Shown: piece by piece, positions 25,940 through 35,407 of the stretch
How the letters are laid out: every line of letters starts with the position of its first letter
Position numbering within the stretch: position 1 is the stretch's first letter
Assembly (NCBI RefSeq): GCF_016522075.1
Contig: NZ_JAEHFW010000003.1
Coordinates: 806,001-870,000, forward strand
Origin: Mucilaginibacter segetis
GTDB taxonomy: Bacteria; Bacteroidota; Bacteroidia; Sphingobacteriales; Sphingobacteriaceae
Length of the DNA: 64,000 nucleotides
Direction: 5' to 3'
Position numbers and translations under genes: made by a program
Notes under the pieces: model-generated
Told to the model about the DNA's origin: nothing
What the model saw: only the letters and a program-made list of their open reading frames with translations
Databases searched by the model: none

Positions 25940-27499
25940 TTAAAAAGGCGGTTCGTCGTCAATATCATCCATCCGCGACGGGCGTATAATAAAGTTGCTT
26001 TGCTTGTCAAAATCCTGTGACGGTCCTAAGCTGGAAAATGCGTTCCCGCCGGCAGGGAAATCACCCATTCCTGTTTCCAGGTCAGTAAATTTAACGTATT
26101 TGCCCACAAATTTTAATCTTACGCGGCCGGTTTCACCGTTACGGTGCTTGGCAATAATAACCTCTCCAACACCTTGTGTAGGATTGTTGTCTTCATCCAT
26201 ATCCAATCCATAGTATTCAGGGCGGTAAAGGAATAATACCATATCCGCATCCTGTTCAATTGAACCCGATTCACGCAAATCCGACAGCATAGGCCTTTTT
26301 GACCCCCCGGGGCGGTTTTCAACCGCACGGCTTAACTGCGATAGTGCTATAACCGGCACGTTAAGTTCTTTAGCTACAGATTTCAGTGCCCTTGAAATAC
26401 TACCGATCTCCTGCTCGCGGTTACCGCCACCTTTGCCATCGGCCTTGCCTTGCATTAATTGCAGGTAGTCAATTATAATTAACTGAATATCGTGCTGGGA
26501 TTTTAAACGACGGCATTTAGCCCTGAACTCGAAGATATTTAGCGCAGGGGTATCATCAATAATAAGTGGTGCCTGCTCTAACCGGCCGATCTTGGTATGT
26601 ATCTGCTGCCATTCCCATTCTTCTAAAGTACCCTTACGTATCTTTTCCTGTTCAATTTCTGACTCTCCGGATATTAAACGGTTAACCAACTGAACAGAAG
26701 ACATTTCCAGTGAAAATACCACCACCGGTTTATTAAAATCAACTGCCGCGTTACGCGCGCAGCTTAATACAAAAGCTGTTTTACCCATAGCAGGCCGGGC
26801 AGCGATGATCACAAGGTCGGATTTTTGCCAGCCAGAGGTCATACGGTCAAGATCGGTAAAGCCCGAAGCGATGCCTGTTAAGCCATCTTTTTTATCCTTC
26901 AGGGCTTCAATTTCCTTCATGGTCTCATGCATCAGGTCGTCCATCTTGCGCGAGTCGCGGCGAAGATTGTTTTGGGCAATATCAAAAAGGTTTTTTTCGG
27001 CCCTGTCTAACAGATCAAGTACATCACTGGTGTCTTCGTAAGCACTGTTAATCACATCTGTAGAAATTCTGATAAGTTCGCGCTGAATGAATTTTTGAAT
27101 GATGATGCGGGAGTGATATTCGATGTTAGCTGCTGAGGCAACACGATTAGTTAATTCCGTAATATAATAAGCGCCTCCTATCATTTCCAGCTCACCCTGC
27201 TGGCGTAATTGCGCGGTAACGGTAAGTATATCAACCGGCGATGTTTTTTCAAACAAGGTACGTATTGCCTGGAATATCTTTTGATGATTATCTTTATAAA
27301 AAACCTCAGGTTTAAGAATGTCTATTACCGAGGATAGCGCATCTTTTTCGAGCATTAAAGCACCTAAAACAGCTTCCTCAAGATCGGTTGCCTGTGGTGG
27401 TAATTTCCCTAATCCGCTGTAAGGGGCAGGTGCTGTAAAACGGCTTTTTCTATCGTTAGTATCAGGTTTATAATTAGGCTTGTCGTTCTCAAAAATCAT
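25940..27499 (-). CDS. dnaB: Replicative DNA helicase DnaB
   Basis: A 519-residue replicative helicase. The N-terminal DnaB domain (PPQATDLEEAVLGALML) is followed by a linker and the RecA-like motor with Walker A ARPAMGKTAF around residues 234-243, Walker B LIIIDYLQLMQG, and the C-terminal LRESGSIEQDADMVLFLYRP. I start at the ATG at 27499 (MIFENDKPN); the open frame continues upstream but that would put a hydrophobic stretch before the conserved part. A 12-base gap separates its stop from the convergent transporter gene. Confidence 0.95.
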   Translation of the reverse strand: MIFENDKPNYKPDTNDRKSRFTAPAPYSGLGKLPPQATDLEEAVLGALMLEKDALSSVIDILKPEVFYKDNHQKIFQAIRTLFEKTSPVDILTVTAQLRQQGELEMIGGAYYITELTNRVASAANIEYHSRIIIQKFIQRELIRISTDVINSAYEDTSDVLDLLDRAEKNLFDIAQNNLRRDSRKMDDLMHETMKEIEALKDKKDGLTGIASGFTDLDRMTSGWQKSDLVIIAARPAMGKTAFVLSCARNAAVDFNKPVVVFSLEMSSVQLVNRLISGESEIEQEKIRKGTLEEWEWQQIHTKIGRLEQAPLIIDDTPALNIFEFRAKCRRLKSQHDIQLIIIDYLQLMQGKADGKGGGNREQEIGSISRALKSVAKELNVPVIALSQLSRAVENRPGGSKRPMLSDLRESGSIEQDADMVLFLYRPEYYGLDMDEDNNPTQGVGEVIIAKHRNGETGRVRLKFVGKYVKFTDLETGMGDFPAGGNAFSSLGPSQDFDKQSNFIIRPSRMDDIDDEPPF

Positions 27500-27752
27500 G
27501 GTGAACAAAAATATACAAAATATGTTTTGTGCGGCATATGAAAACGTTAACAATTGTTTTTAAGAGGTAAGAAAAACATTAACAGCACTATATATTTACC
27601 GGGCAATTATTAACAATACATGTGTATAACGTGTTAGTATCAATATAAGTGCCTTAACATCAGTTATGTTGATAAACTTTTTAATTGTTAGCTATTTTAA
27701 AAAAACCAATTCACCACTTGAGTTCAATTATGGTTAAATGAGTTAATATAGC
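27500..27752. other. Intergenic DNA between dnaB and rlmB
   Basis: About 250 bases of AT-rich DNA between divergent genes. It should hold the dnaB promoter, but I see no clear -7 element there, no repeat and no small gene. Confidence 0.4.
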
Positions 27753-27760
27753 TACTTTTG
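27753..27760 (+). promoter_or_regulatory. -7 promoter element of rlmB
   Basis: TACTTTTG fits TAnnTTTG and ends 21 bases before the ATG at 27782, the same spacing as in front of scoA. The TTG inside it could open the rlmB frame, but a -7 element inside a coding region for its own gene is unlikely, so it supports the later ATG. Confidence 0.5.
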
Positions 27761-27781
27761 GACAAACATAAATTTGATTTA

Positions 27782-28549
27782 ATGGCGTATAATGCTAAAC
27801 CGGTAAGAGAAGGCAACCAGATGGTTTTTGGGATAAGAACGGTTGTAGAGGCTATCCGTTCGGGAAAGGAAATAGAGTCGCTATATATACAACGTGGGTT
27901 AGGCGGCGGCTTACTAAACGAACTGAGGGGTGTACTTACTGAATACAATATAACGGCACAGCAGGTTCCTGTAGAAAAACTTAACCGTATCACGTTAAAA
28001 AACCATCAGGGTGTTATTGCTTTTATATCACCTATCATTTATCAAAAGGCAGAGGATATTATTCCGGCGATATTTGAAAAGGGCGAGGTGCCCTTAATAC
28101 TTGTGTTGGATAGCATAACAGATGTACGTAATATGGGCGCTATAGCGCGCACAGCGGAATGTGCTGGTGTACATGCCATTGTTATACCTGCAAAGGGTTC
28201 GGCACAAATAAATCCTGACGCTATAAAGACATCGGCAGGTGCATTATATAAAATTCCGGTATGCCGCCACGATAATTTCATGCAAACTGTAAAGTTTTTG
28301 CAGGAGTCGGGTCTGCAACTGGTGTGCTGTACCGAAAAAACAAACGATAATATATACAAACCTGATTATACAGCACCAACTGCCATTATTATGGGCTCAG
28401 AAGAAGACGGTATTCGTAACGATATCATCAGAATAGCCGATCATCTGGCAAAAATACCCATGTACGGAGAAATAGAATCCCTAAATGTTTCGGTTTCTAC
28501 TGCCGTAATAGTTTATGAGGCCATAAGACAGCGTAGTAATATATTATAA
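27782..28549 (+). CDS. rlmB: 23S rRNA 2'-O-methyltransferase RlmB (TrmH family)
   Basis: A 255-residue SPOUT-class methyltransferase that 2'-O-methylates a guanosine (G2251 in E. coli numbering) of 23S rRNA. The N-terminal substrate-binding domain has MVFGIRTVVEAIRSGKEIE. The knot domain has LVLDSITDVRNMGAIARTAE, AIIMGSEEDGIRNDI and the C-terminal IESLNVSVSTAVIVYEA, the three SpoU motifs. Start at 27782 is explained by the promoter. Other TrmH family rRNA targets are possible but this form is the usual RlmB. Confidence 0.92.
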   Translation: MAYNAKPVREGNQMVFGIRTVVEAIRSGKEIESLYIQRGLGGGLLNELRGVLTEYNITAQQVPVEKLNRITLKNHQGVIAFISPIIYQKAEDIIPAIFEKGEVPLILVLDSITDVRNMGAIARTAECAGVHAIVIPAKGSAQINPDAIKTSAGALYKIPVCRHDNFMQTVKFLQESGLQLVCCTEKTNDNIYKPDYTAPTAIIMGSEEDGIRNDIIRIADHLAKIPMYGEIESLNVSVSTAVIVYEAIRQRSNIL

Positions 28550-28584
28550 AAAAGCCTGATCGGAGTTAACGGTCAAGCTTTTTT
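28548..28584. terminator. Terminator between rlmB and manC
   Basis: AAAAAAGC (28548-28555) pairs with GCTTTTTT (28577-28584), and TGATC with GGTCA inside, with one mismatch between. A and T runs on both sides let it work for both convergent genes. Confidence 0.8.
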
Positions 28585-28604
28585 ATAGGACGGTTTATAA
28601 GCGG

Positions 28605-29690
28605 TTATATATATCTGGTACCGAATTTATTTTTAACGTCGGTTACAATCTGCTTAATATTTTGTTCCTGGTCGCGCGGGCATATCAGCAAAGAATTGTT
28701 TGATTCCACTACAATAAAATCATGCAGGCCTTGTAATATCACCAACTTTTCGCCGGGCACATTAACCATGCAGTTTGATGAATCATACATGATCACTTTC
28801 TCGGCAGGTATCACGGCATTGCCCACATAATCTTTTTCGGCAAGCTGATAAATAGATGCCCAGGTGCCAAGATCTGACCATCCAAATTCTGATGGTAATA
28901 CATACACATTCTCCGCCTTTTCCATAATGCCATAATCTATTGATATGTTTACACATCGCTGATATATACGGTGTACAAACTCCCTTTCCTCATCACTGTT
29001 GTAAACGCTTCTTGCTTCAGCAAATATTTCATGCATTTCGGGCAGGTAACGGTTAAACGCTTCTACTATGGCTTTTGCCGACCATACAAAAATCCCGGCG
29101 TTCCATAAAAAGTCCCCGCTTTGTATAAATGTCTGTGCAATTTCAAGCGTAGGTTTTTCAGTGAATGTTTTTACTTTATGAAAATCGCCATGTATGGTGT
29201 CATCCATATACTGTATGTAGCCGTAACCTGTATCCGGCCGGGACGGCTTAATACCTAATGTGATGAGGCAATTTTGTGTTGATGCTGCCTGTAACGATTT
29301 TTCAATTGCCGTAATAAAGGCTGTTTCATCAAGTATCAAATGATCTGATGGGGCAACAACAATGGCGGCATCCGGATTTAAAGTTTCAATTTTAAAACAA
29401 CCGTACGCTACGCAAGGCGCTGTATTGCGCATAATCGGTTCCGTTAATATTTGCTGATCGGCAATTTCGGGCAATTGTTTTTTTACCAGATGCGTATAAC
29501 TGTCATTGGTTACTATATAAATATTTTCCTTCGGACATACCTTCAAAAAACGCTCGTAAGTGTTCTGTATTAACGTTTTTCCGGTACCTAAAATGTCAAT
29601 GAATTGCTTTGGATGACTTGTGCGGCTTATAGGCCAAAATCTGCTTCCTATTCCGCCGGCCATAATTATAGCATAGTAGTTTTTATTCAT
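28605..29690 (-). CDS. manC: Mannose-1-phosphate guanylyltransferase
   Basis: A 361-residue nucleotidyltransferase that makes GDP-mannose, the donor for mannose and precursor of GDP-fucose and related sugars in surface glycans. The pyrophosphorylase signature is IIMAGGIGSRFWPISR followed by HPKQF; VVAPSDHLI, FTEKPTLEIA and WNAGIFVW are also typical. It has no C-terminal phosphomannose isomerase domain, so it is the single-function form. I start at the ATG at 29690; the longer frame adds 31 residues not seen in the family. It lies outside the polysaccharide operon at 47-64 kb but may feed it. Confidence 0.93.
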   Translation of the reverse strand: MNKNYYAIIMAGGIGSRFWPISRTSHPKQFIDILGTGKTLIQNTYERFLKVCPKENIYIVTNDSYTHLVKKQLPEIADQQILTEPIMRNTAPCVAYGCFKIETLNPDAAIVVAPSDHLILDETAFITAIEKSLQAASTQNCLITLGIKPSRPDTGYGYIQYMDDTIHGDFHKVKTFTEKPTLEIAQTFIQSGDFLWNAGIFVWSAKAIVEAFNRYLPEMHEIFAEARSVYNSDEEREFVHRIYQRCVNISIDYGIMEKAENVYVLPSEFGWSDLGTWASIYQLAEKDYVGNAVIPAEKVIMYDSSNCMVNVPGEKLVILQGLHDFIVVESNNSLLICPRDQEQNIKQIVTDVKNKFGTRYI

Positions 29691-29928
29691 CGTATATAAT
29701 AAGAATTTAATTTTTAAAAGGCGTGTTAAATGTGTACAATAATTTGTAAATTTATTATTATCTGGTATTAAATAATACCACAATGTGTTTTGTCGAATTA
29801 TTTAATAAATAAATAACAATTATGTTTTATTGAATAATCATTCCAGTATAAAATTTTTAATTAACAGAACCGTTCTTTTATAAATTTGTGTTATTTTGAA
29901 CTATAATTTTCAAACATATAAATAAATA
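29691..29928. promoter_or_regulatory. manC-recQ divergent promoter region with dyad
   Basis: This 238-base, very AT-rich region separates divergent manC and recQ. It contains the inverted repeat TGGTATT-AAAT-AATACCA at 29763-29780, an operator-like dyad, and TAAATTTG at 29881-29888, a -7 element 40 bases before the recQ ATG. No small gene is seen. Confidence 0.5.
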
Positions 29929-32124
29929 ATGATAGAGACTAAAAAGTCGCTTTTTGATAATCTGCAGAATTTCTTCGGATTTGACAACTTTAAGGGGGAA
30001 CAAGAAGCGATTATAACTAATATTTTAGCCGGTAACGATACTTTTGTAATAATGCCCACGGGGGGCGGTAAATCTATGTGTTATCAGTTGCCGGCATTAA
30101 TGAGCGAAGGTACCGCAATTGTGATATCTCCTCTTATTGCGCTAATGAAAAATCAGGTTGATCAGTTGAGGGCCTTTGGCGGATCGGACAGTATAGCTCA
30201 TTTTTTAAACTCATCACTTACCAAAACAGATATTATCAGAGTTAAAGACGATGTATTAAGCGGGAAGACAAAATTACTTTATGTGGCGCCGGAATCGTTA
30301 ACTAAACAGGAAAACATAGATTTCTTACGCTTAAATCAGGTGTCATTTGTTGCTGTTGATGAAGCACATTGTATTTCGGAATGGGGACATGATTTCAGAC
30401 CGGAATACCGCAAGATAAGGCAGGTAATAAGTAATATAGGCGATAATATTCCTATTATAGCCCTTACCGCTACAGCTACTCCTAAGGTACAGCAGGATAT
30501 TCAAAAAAACCTGCATATGAATAATGCCACAGTTTTTAAATCATCCTTTAATCGTGCCAACTTATTTTATGAGGTTAGGGCAAAACGTAATGCTATTAAG
30601 GAGATCGTAAAATTTGTAAGGCAAAACCAGGGCAAATCAGGTATCATTTATTGCCTTAGCCGTAAAAAAGTGGAAGAGGTTGCTGAAGCGCTGAATTTAA
30701 ATGGTGTTAAGGCGTTGCCATACCATGCCGGGCTTGACCCAAAGGTGCGGGCTGATACTCAGGACAAATTCCTGATGGAAGATGTGGATGTTATTGTAGC
30801 TACCATAGCTTTCGGGATGGGCATTGATAAGCCTGATGTAAGGTATGTTATTCATCATGACATGCCTAAAAGCATGGAAGGGTATTACCAGGAAACCGGT
30901 CGCGCCGGGCGAGATGGGGGTGAGGGTGTTTGTGTGGCGTTTTACTCGGGTAAGGATATTGATAAACTGCAAAAGTTTATGAAAGACAAACCTGTTGCCG
31001 AACGGGAAATAGGTACACAAATACTTAAAGAAGTTATTGATTACGCAGAATCATCTGTGTGTCGTCGTAAACAGTTGCTGCATTACTTTGGTGAAAATTT
31101 TAACGAAGCCGGCTGCAACAATATGTGCGATAACTGTTGTGCCCAAAAGGTGCATTTTGATGGCGAAGAGCACTTACACAAGGCATTGAGTTTATTAAAG
31201 CTTATTGGTGATAAATTTGATGATTGCCACCTCATTAATATTTTAATGGGTAAGGATGACGCCCAGGTTAAAAATTACAAGCACGATCAGTTAGATTACT
31301 TTGGCTCGGGCAAAGAGGAGGGTGAAAAACTTTGGAATTCCCTGTTACGCCAGGCGCTGTTAGATAATTTTATATCAAAGGATATTGACCAGTACGGACT
31401 GTTGCGCTTAACCAAATCAGGTAATTCTTTCCTTGAAAACCCTTATAGTATACGTTTTATATTAAATCGTGATATGGGGGCTACGGATGATGACGAGGCC
31501 GACGACGGCCCTAAGCACGGAGGTGGCGCGTTGGATACCCAATTGCTGCAAATGCTTAAGGATCTGCGTAAAAAGCTGGCCAAACAAAAGGGCCTGCCGC
31601 CTTTTGTAATATTTCAGGATCCATCGCTGGAGGAAATGTGTACACACTACCCGGTAAGCACCGATGAACTGAAACAAATATCGGGAGTAGGTGCAGGTAA
31701 AGCCATGAAATTCGGAGCACCATTCATTGACCTGATCAAAAAATATGTTGAAGACAATGATATTGACCGCCCAGTTGATATGGTGATCAAAAGTGCGGCG
31801 AATAAGTCGGCGCTTAAGGTTTTTATTATCCAGAATATAGACAGGCATTTGAATTTAGAGGATATAGCGGCATCTAAAGGCTTATCTTATGAAGAGATAC
31901 TAAAAGAGGTGGAAACCATAGTAAATTCCGGTACTAAGCTTAATCTGAACTATTACATTGATGAGCTTATTGATGAGGATAAACAGGAAGAAGTATTTGA
32001 TTACTTTAAAACTGCAGAGGTTGACTCTATTGATGAAGCACTGAACGAATTAGGGGGCGACGATTATACCCGGGAAGAGGTTCAACTGATGCGAATAAAA
32101 TTCCTTTCGGAAGTGGGTAATTAA
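29929..32124 (+). CDS. recQ: ATP-dependent DNA helicase RecQ
   Basis: A 731-residue 3'-5' helicase of recombination and fork repair. Motif I is MPTGGGKSMCYQLPAL with Lys48, motif II VDEAHCISEWGHDFRP (Asp144-Glu-Ala-His147), motif VI YYQETGRAGRDG. The RQC zinc site is CRRKQLLHYFGE plus CNNMCDNCC. An HRDC domain follows at about 535-610, and the last ~90 residues add a further helical HTH-like domain (LEDIAASKGLSYEEILKEVE) found in Bacteroidota RecQ. Its stop codon overlaps the stop of the convergent DUF2254 gene. Confidence 0.95.
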   Translation: MIETKKSLFDNLQNFFGFDNFKGEQEAIITNILAGNDTFVIMPTGGGKSMCYQLPALMSEGTAIVISPLIALMKNQVDQLRAFGGSDSIAHFLNSSLTKTDIIRVKDDVLSGKTKLLYVAPESLTKQENIDFLRLNQVSFVAVDEAHCISEWGHDFRPEYRKIRQVISNIGDNIPIIALTATATPKVQQDIQKNLHMNNATVFKSSFNRANLFYEVRAKRNAIKEIVKFVRQNQGKSGIIYCLSRKKVEEVAEALNLNGVKALPYHAGLDPKVRADTQDKFLMEDVDVIVATIAFGMGIDKPDVRYVIHHDMPKSMEGYYQETGRAGRDGGEGVCVAFYSGKDIDKLQKFMKDKPVAEREIGTQILKEVIDYAESSVCRRKQLLHYFGENFNEAGCNNMCDNCCAQKVHFDGEEHLHKALSLLKLIGDKFDDCHLINILMGKDDAQVKNYKHDQLDYFGSGKEEGEKLWNSLLRQALLDNFISKDIDQYGLLRLTKSGNSFLENPYSIRFILNRDMGATDDDEADDGPKHGGGALDTQLLQMLKDLRKKLAKQKGLPPFVIFQDPSLEEMCTHYPVSTDELKQISGVGAGKAMKFGAPFIDLIKKYVEDNDIDRPVDMVIKSAANKSALKVFIIQNIDRHLNLEDIAASKGLSYEEILKEVETIVNSGTKLNLNYYIDELIDEDKQEEVFDYFKTAEVDSIDEALNELGGDDYTREEVQLMRIKFLSEVGN

Positions 32125-33371
32125 ACAGGTTGCTTGTTATGCGTTTTTTCTATTTGTAGATTAACCTTGTCCAGCAAATCTTGTAATAACTTACGGTGAT
32201 GGTGGTTGTTTGCAGAGGATATCAACTGCTCCAGCATCAACCTCATACTATTTTGAATGTACCTGTCTTTATAGCCATAATCCCATATGGGATTAAAGCA
32301 ATTCTCTAACAGTTGTTCAAAGTTAATTTCTTTGTACCATATACGTATGTTGTCGTCTTCATCGTTGTAAACCAATTTTGGAAAGTGATGAAGACGAAAA
32401 TAAAAAAGATTGGTTAATGCATGCAGGCTTAATACCGCCGTTTGCGGATCATTAATACCCGGACTAAGTGCTTTTATGGCTACTTCTGCCAGTTGATGAA
32501 AGCCAAAATAAGGAGTTCTATCTATAGGTTGGCCATCGTACATATCTATCGATAGTAATAAGTCATGTTCTTCATCTTCTGTAAGTTCGGTTTTATCGTA
32601 AACTTTTAACAGATCTTGCCCCTGTAGTAAATACGTTCCGGATGTGTGCAAAATCTCTACCCTGCATTTATTTTTGCTTGTAAATTTTAATAGTCCTTTG
32701 GTATCAAAGCCCTGGTAATAGCCCGAGCTTTTTATTTTTACGATATAATATTTTACATCAGGCGAAGTGATAACTGCTTCATTATTAGCTGTGCAAGTTT
32801 TAAATAACGCATTCAGCGTTTGTTTATGTACCCGTTCAATAATGGTTTCAAACTTTACAGACTGGGTTACATAATGCAGGAAATATATAAACAGGAAAAT
32901 ATCAACAACAGTAATGGTAAGCAGCAGGTAGATACTTAGTGCAGGAATGTAAATGCCGGCATCAACATCTCTGATAGTGCTCACTGTAAATAAAGCATAA
33001 ACAATTGTACCCAAATAAAAGCCCAGTACAATTTGCTGAAAACGGTTTACAATCATGCTTTCCAGCATACGGTTACTCATTTGCGAGGCCGCCTGATTAA
33101 GCAATATCATCACCATTGAAAAACTAAAAACCATTAAGGATATAATTCCGCCGGCTATAGTTGATGCTATTGACCGGGCGGTACTGGCATCGCGCAGACG
33201 GATCCAGCTATAGTTAGTTTTAATACTTTTTCCGATATCAGAAAAATCGAATTGCAGCATGAGCCAAGAAAACAGTAAAAAGCCAATAGCAATTATTGCA
33301 GGATAAAACGCAATGCTGGTAATTACTTTATTATATGTTTTCCGCAGCCATTGGGTTAGAGGATTATTCAT
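32121..33371 (-). CDS. DUF2254 membrane protein
   Basis: A 416-residue integral membrane protein. Four hydrophobic segments lie in the first 165 residues (starting SIAFYPAIIAIGFLLFSW), including SIASTIAGGIISLMVFSFSMVM with the conserved TPR-free DUF2254 pattern, followed by a soluble C-terminal part with DQPIDRTPYFGFHQLAEVA-like and ALSPGINDPQTAV, the family's best conserved motif. The function of the family is unknown. Its end overlaps the recQ end by four bases. Confidence 0.87.
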   Translation of the reverse strand: MNNPLTQWLRKTYNKVITSIAFYPAIIAIGFLLFSWLMLQFDFSDIGKSIKTNYSWIRLRDASTARSIASTIAGGIISLMVFSFSMVMILLNQAASQMSNRMLESMIVNRFQQIVLGFYLGTIVYALFTVSTIRDVDAGIYIPALSIYLLLTITVVDIFLFIYFLHYVTQSVKFETIIERVHKQTLNALFKTCTANNEAVITSPDVKYYIVKIKSSGYYQGFDTKGLLKFTSKNKCRVEILHTSGTYLLQGQDLLKVYDKTELTEDEEHDLLLSIDMYDGQPIDRTPYFGFHQLAEVAIKALSPGINDPQTAVLSLHALTNLFYFRLHHFPKLVYNDEDDNIRIWYKEINFEQLLENCFNPIWDYGYKDRYIQNSMRLMLEQLISSANNHHHRKLLQDLLDKVNLQIEKTHNKQPV

Positions 33372-33465
33372 TTATGCAGAGATATAGGTATAAGTATTCG
33401 TGTATTTAAGGAATGATAAATAATCGTTTTTGTTTTTGCAGCACTAATAAAAGAACGTAGCAGGT

Positions 33466-35370
33466 TTATTTTCCTATGATCTTGAATTCGGTGCGCCTGT
33501 TTTTGCTCCGGTTCTCATCTGAGGTGTTGGGCGCCAGTGGTTCGGCCTTACCATAACCTTTATATACTAAGCGTGACGCATTGATACCTTTAGCCACCAA
33601 ATATTGATAAACAGCTTTTGCCCTGTTCTCTGATAATACCTGGTTAGTGTTATCATTACCTACATTATCCGTATAGCCGGATATTTCTATTTTTAATCCG
33701 GGGTTAAGCGTTAAGAAATCAATAAGCTTTTGCAGTTCTGCCTTTGATTCATCTTCCAGGTCGTATTTATTGGTGTCAAAAAAAATGTTTTTCAGTACTA
33801 CCTTGTTACCCACCTCAATAGGCGATAAGGCCACCGCAATATTAAACGCCATCTTAGGTTTATGACCTACAAGCGAAAAGTTATCCGAATAGAAAAGGTA
33901 TCCTGGTTTGGAAATATTTAATCCGTAATTTTTTCCGGTGGTAAGCGTAGCCAAAAATTCTCCCTTTTCTGTAGAGCTGTAATCCTGGTAAACAGGCAGG
34001 TTCTTTTGCAGATCAATAATTTCAACTGCGGCCTCCAATGGAGCAGTTGTTTTAATATCACTTACGATGCCCTTAACATAGGTTACAGAATTAGGCCTCA
34101 GGTTTTGAGGTAATTCAAAAGTGTAAATATCATATCCGCCATAACCTTTTAAATTGTTTGATGAGAAAAAGGCATAGGAGCCGTTTGCTGTTAAGGTAAG
34201 TCCGTTCTCGTCTCCGCTGGAGTTTATAGGATAGCCCAGATTCTCGGGTTTTTGCCATTTGCCATCTTTACCTAAACGGCTTACAAAAATATCCTTATTA
34301 CCCATGCCCGGCCAGCCGTTACTGCAAAAATAAAAGGTACTGTCGTCCGGGTGGATGAATGGTGATTGCTCGTCATATGGTGTATTAATATTCGGTCCTA
34401 AATTTTCTGGCTGCCCCCAACCTTTAGCCGTCAGGGTTGATTTCCATATATCATAACCACCGTAACCGCCACGGCGATTACTCACAAAATATAGGGTGCG
34501 GCCATCGGCACTTATGGATGGCTGAGCTTCCCATCCGGTTGTATTTACCGGGGCACTCAGGCTAAAGGGTTTATCCCAGTCGTCGCCTTTTTTCCGGGCA
34601 ATATATATGTCGCAGCGTCCCATGCCGTCGGGGCGGTTACAGCCCGTGAAAAATAAATATTTTCCATCCTGGGATATAGATTGTGCACCTTCGTTGTAAC
34701 GTGGTGTGTTTATAGCATCACTTAAATACGTCGCTGTTTTCCAGGCACCGTTTTGCCTGTCGCTTTTATAAAAATCTTCGTTGTTATCTATCTTACGGGT
34801 AAAAATCAAGGTACTTTCATCAGCAGTAGCCACAGGTAAATACTCGTCGTTTACGGTGTTAATTTCAGGGCCCATATTAATGGGTGTGAAGGCTACCGGG
34901 TGTAGCTGCGCCTGTATACTGAATTTGCAGTCACTGATAAGTTTTTGGGCGTAGGCAATATTTTGCGGGATAATATTAGGGTAGGTAAGGTATGTTTCTA
35001 AGTGCCGCTGTGCTTCAGGGTATTGAGCTTCGGAAACTTCGCAGTCGCCTATTTTAAGATAAACCGCCCTGTTAAAATCGGGGTCGAGTGCTATCACTCT
35101 CAAAAATTCCTGAATAGCAGGTTTGTTGTTCCTTTTAAGCCGGTAAATGTCCGCCAGCAAAAAATGAGCCTCTACAAATTTATCGTCTTCTTTTATGGCC
35201 TTCTGCAATTGGCCGATGGCCGCGTCATACAAATGCTCGTCAACACTTTGGTTGGCAAGCGCATAAAACTTAATAGCTTCCTTGTCCGTAGTAGTATAAC
35301 GTTGTTGCTGCGCATATATATCCACGGTAATCAGCAGCATTAAAACAAGTAGAAATAGCTTTCGCATCAT
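33466..35370 (-). CDS. TPR/PD40/OmpA outer-envelope protein, PorE-like
   Basis: A 634-residue exported protein. After the signal peptide (to about residue 21, ending IYAQ) come TPR units (about 25-150), a WD40-like PD40 beta-propeller (about 160-425, with repeats of the SISADGRTLYFVSNRRGG type), a carboxypeptidase-regulatory-like domain (about 430-515) and a C-terminal OmpA peptidoglycan-binding domain (FFDTNKYDLEDES, GYTDNVGND, NRSKNRRTEF). This order equals that of PorE of the type IX secretion system. PorE itself is a lipoprotein and this signal has no lipobox Cys, so it may be a general OmpA-like paralogue. Confidence 0.85.
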   Translation of the reverse strand: MMRKLFLLVLMLLITVDIYAQQQRYTTTDKEAIKFYALANQSVDEHLYDAAIGQLQKAIKEDDKFVEAHFLLADIYRLKRNNKPAIQEFLRVIALDPDFNRAVYLKIGDCEVSEAQYPEAQRHLETYLTYPNIIPQNIAYAQKLISDCKFSIQAQLHPVAFTPINMGPEINTVNDEYLPVATADESTLIFTRKIDNNEDFYKSDRQNGAWKTATYLSDAINTPRYNEGAQSISQDGKYLFFTGCNRPDGMGRCDIYIARKKGDDWDKPFSLSAPVNTTGWEAQPSISADGRTLYFVSNRRGGYGGYDIWKSTLTAKGWGQPENLGPNINTPYDEQSPFIHPDDSTFYFCSNGWPGMGNKDIFVSRLGKDGKWQKPENLGYPINSSGDENGLTLTANGSYAFFSSNNLKGYGGYDIYTFELPQNLRPNSVTYVKGIVSDIKTTAPLEAAVEIIDLQKNLPVYQDYSSTEKGEFLATLTTGKNYGLNISKPGYLFYSDNFSLVGHKPKMAFNIAVALSPIEVGNKVVLKNIFFDTNKYDLEDESKAELQKLIDFLTLNPGLKIEISGYTDNVGNDNTNQVLSENRAKAVYQYLVAKGINASRLVYKGYGKAEPLAPNTSDENRSKNRRTEFKIIGK

Positions 35371-35407
35371 GGTCTGATACGTTTAATAACAAACTAAGTT
35401 ACAAATA

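Noticed and set aside
29691..29783. N-terminal extension of manC
   Set aside because: The nucleotidyltransferase signature begins right after the ATG at 29690; the extension lies in promoter DNA.
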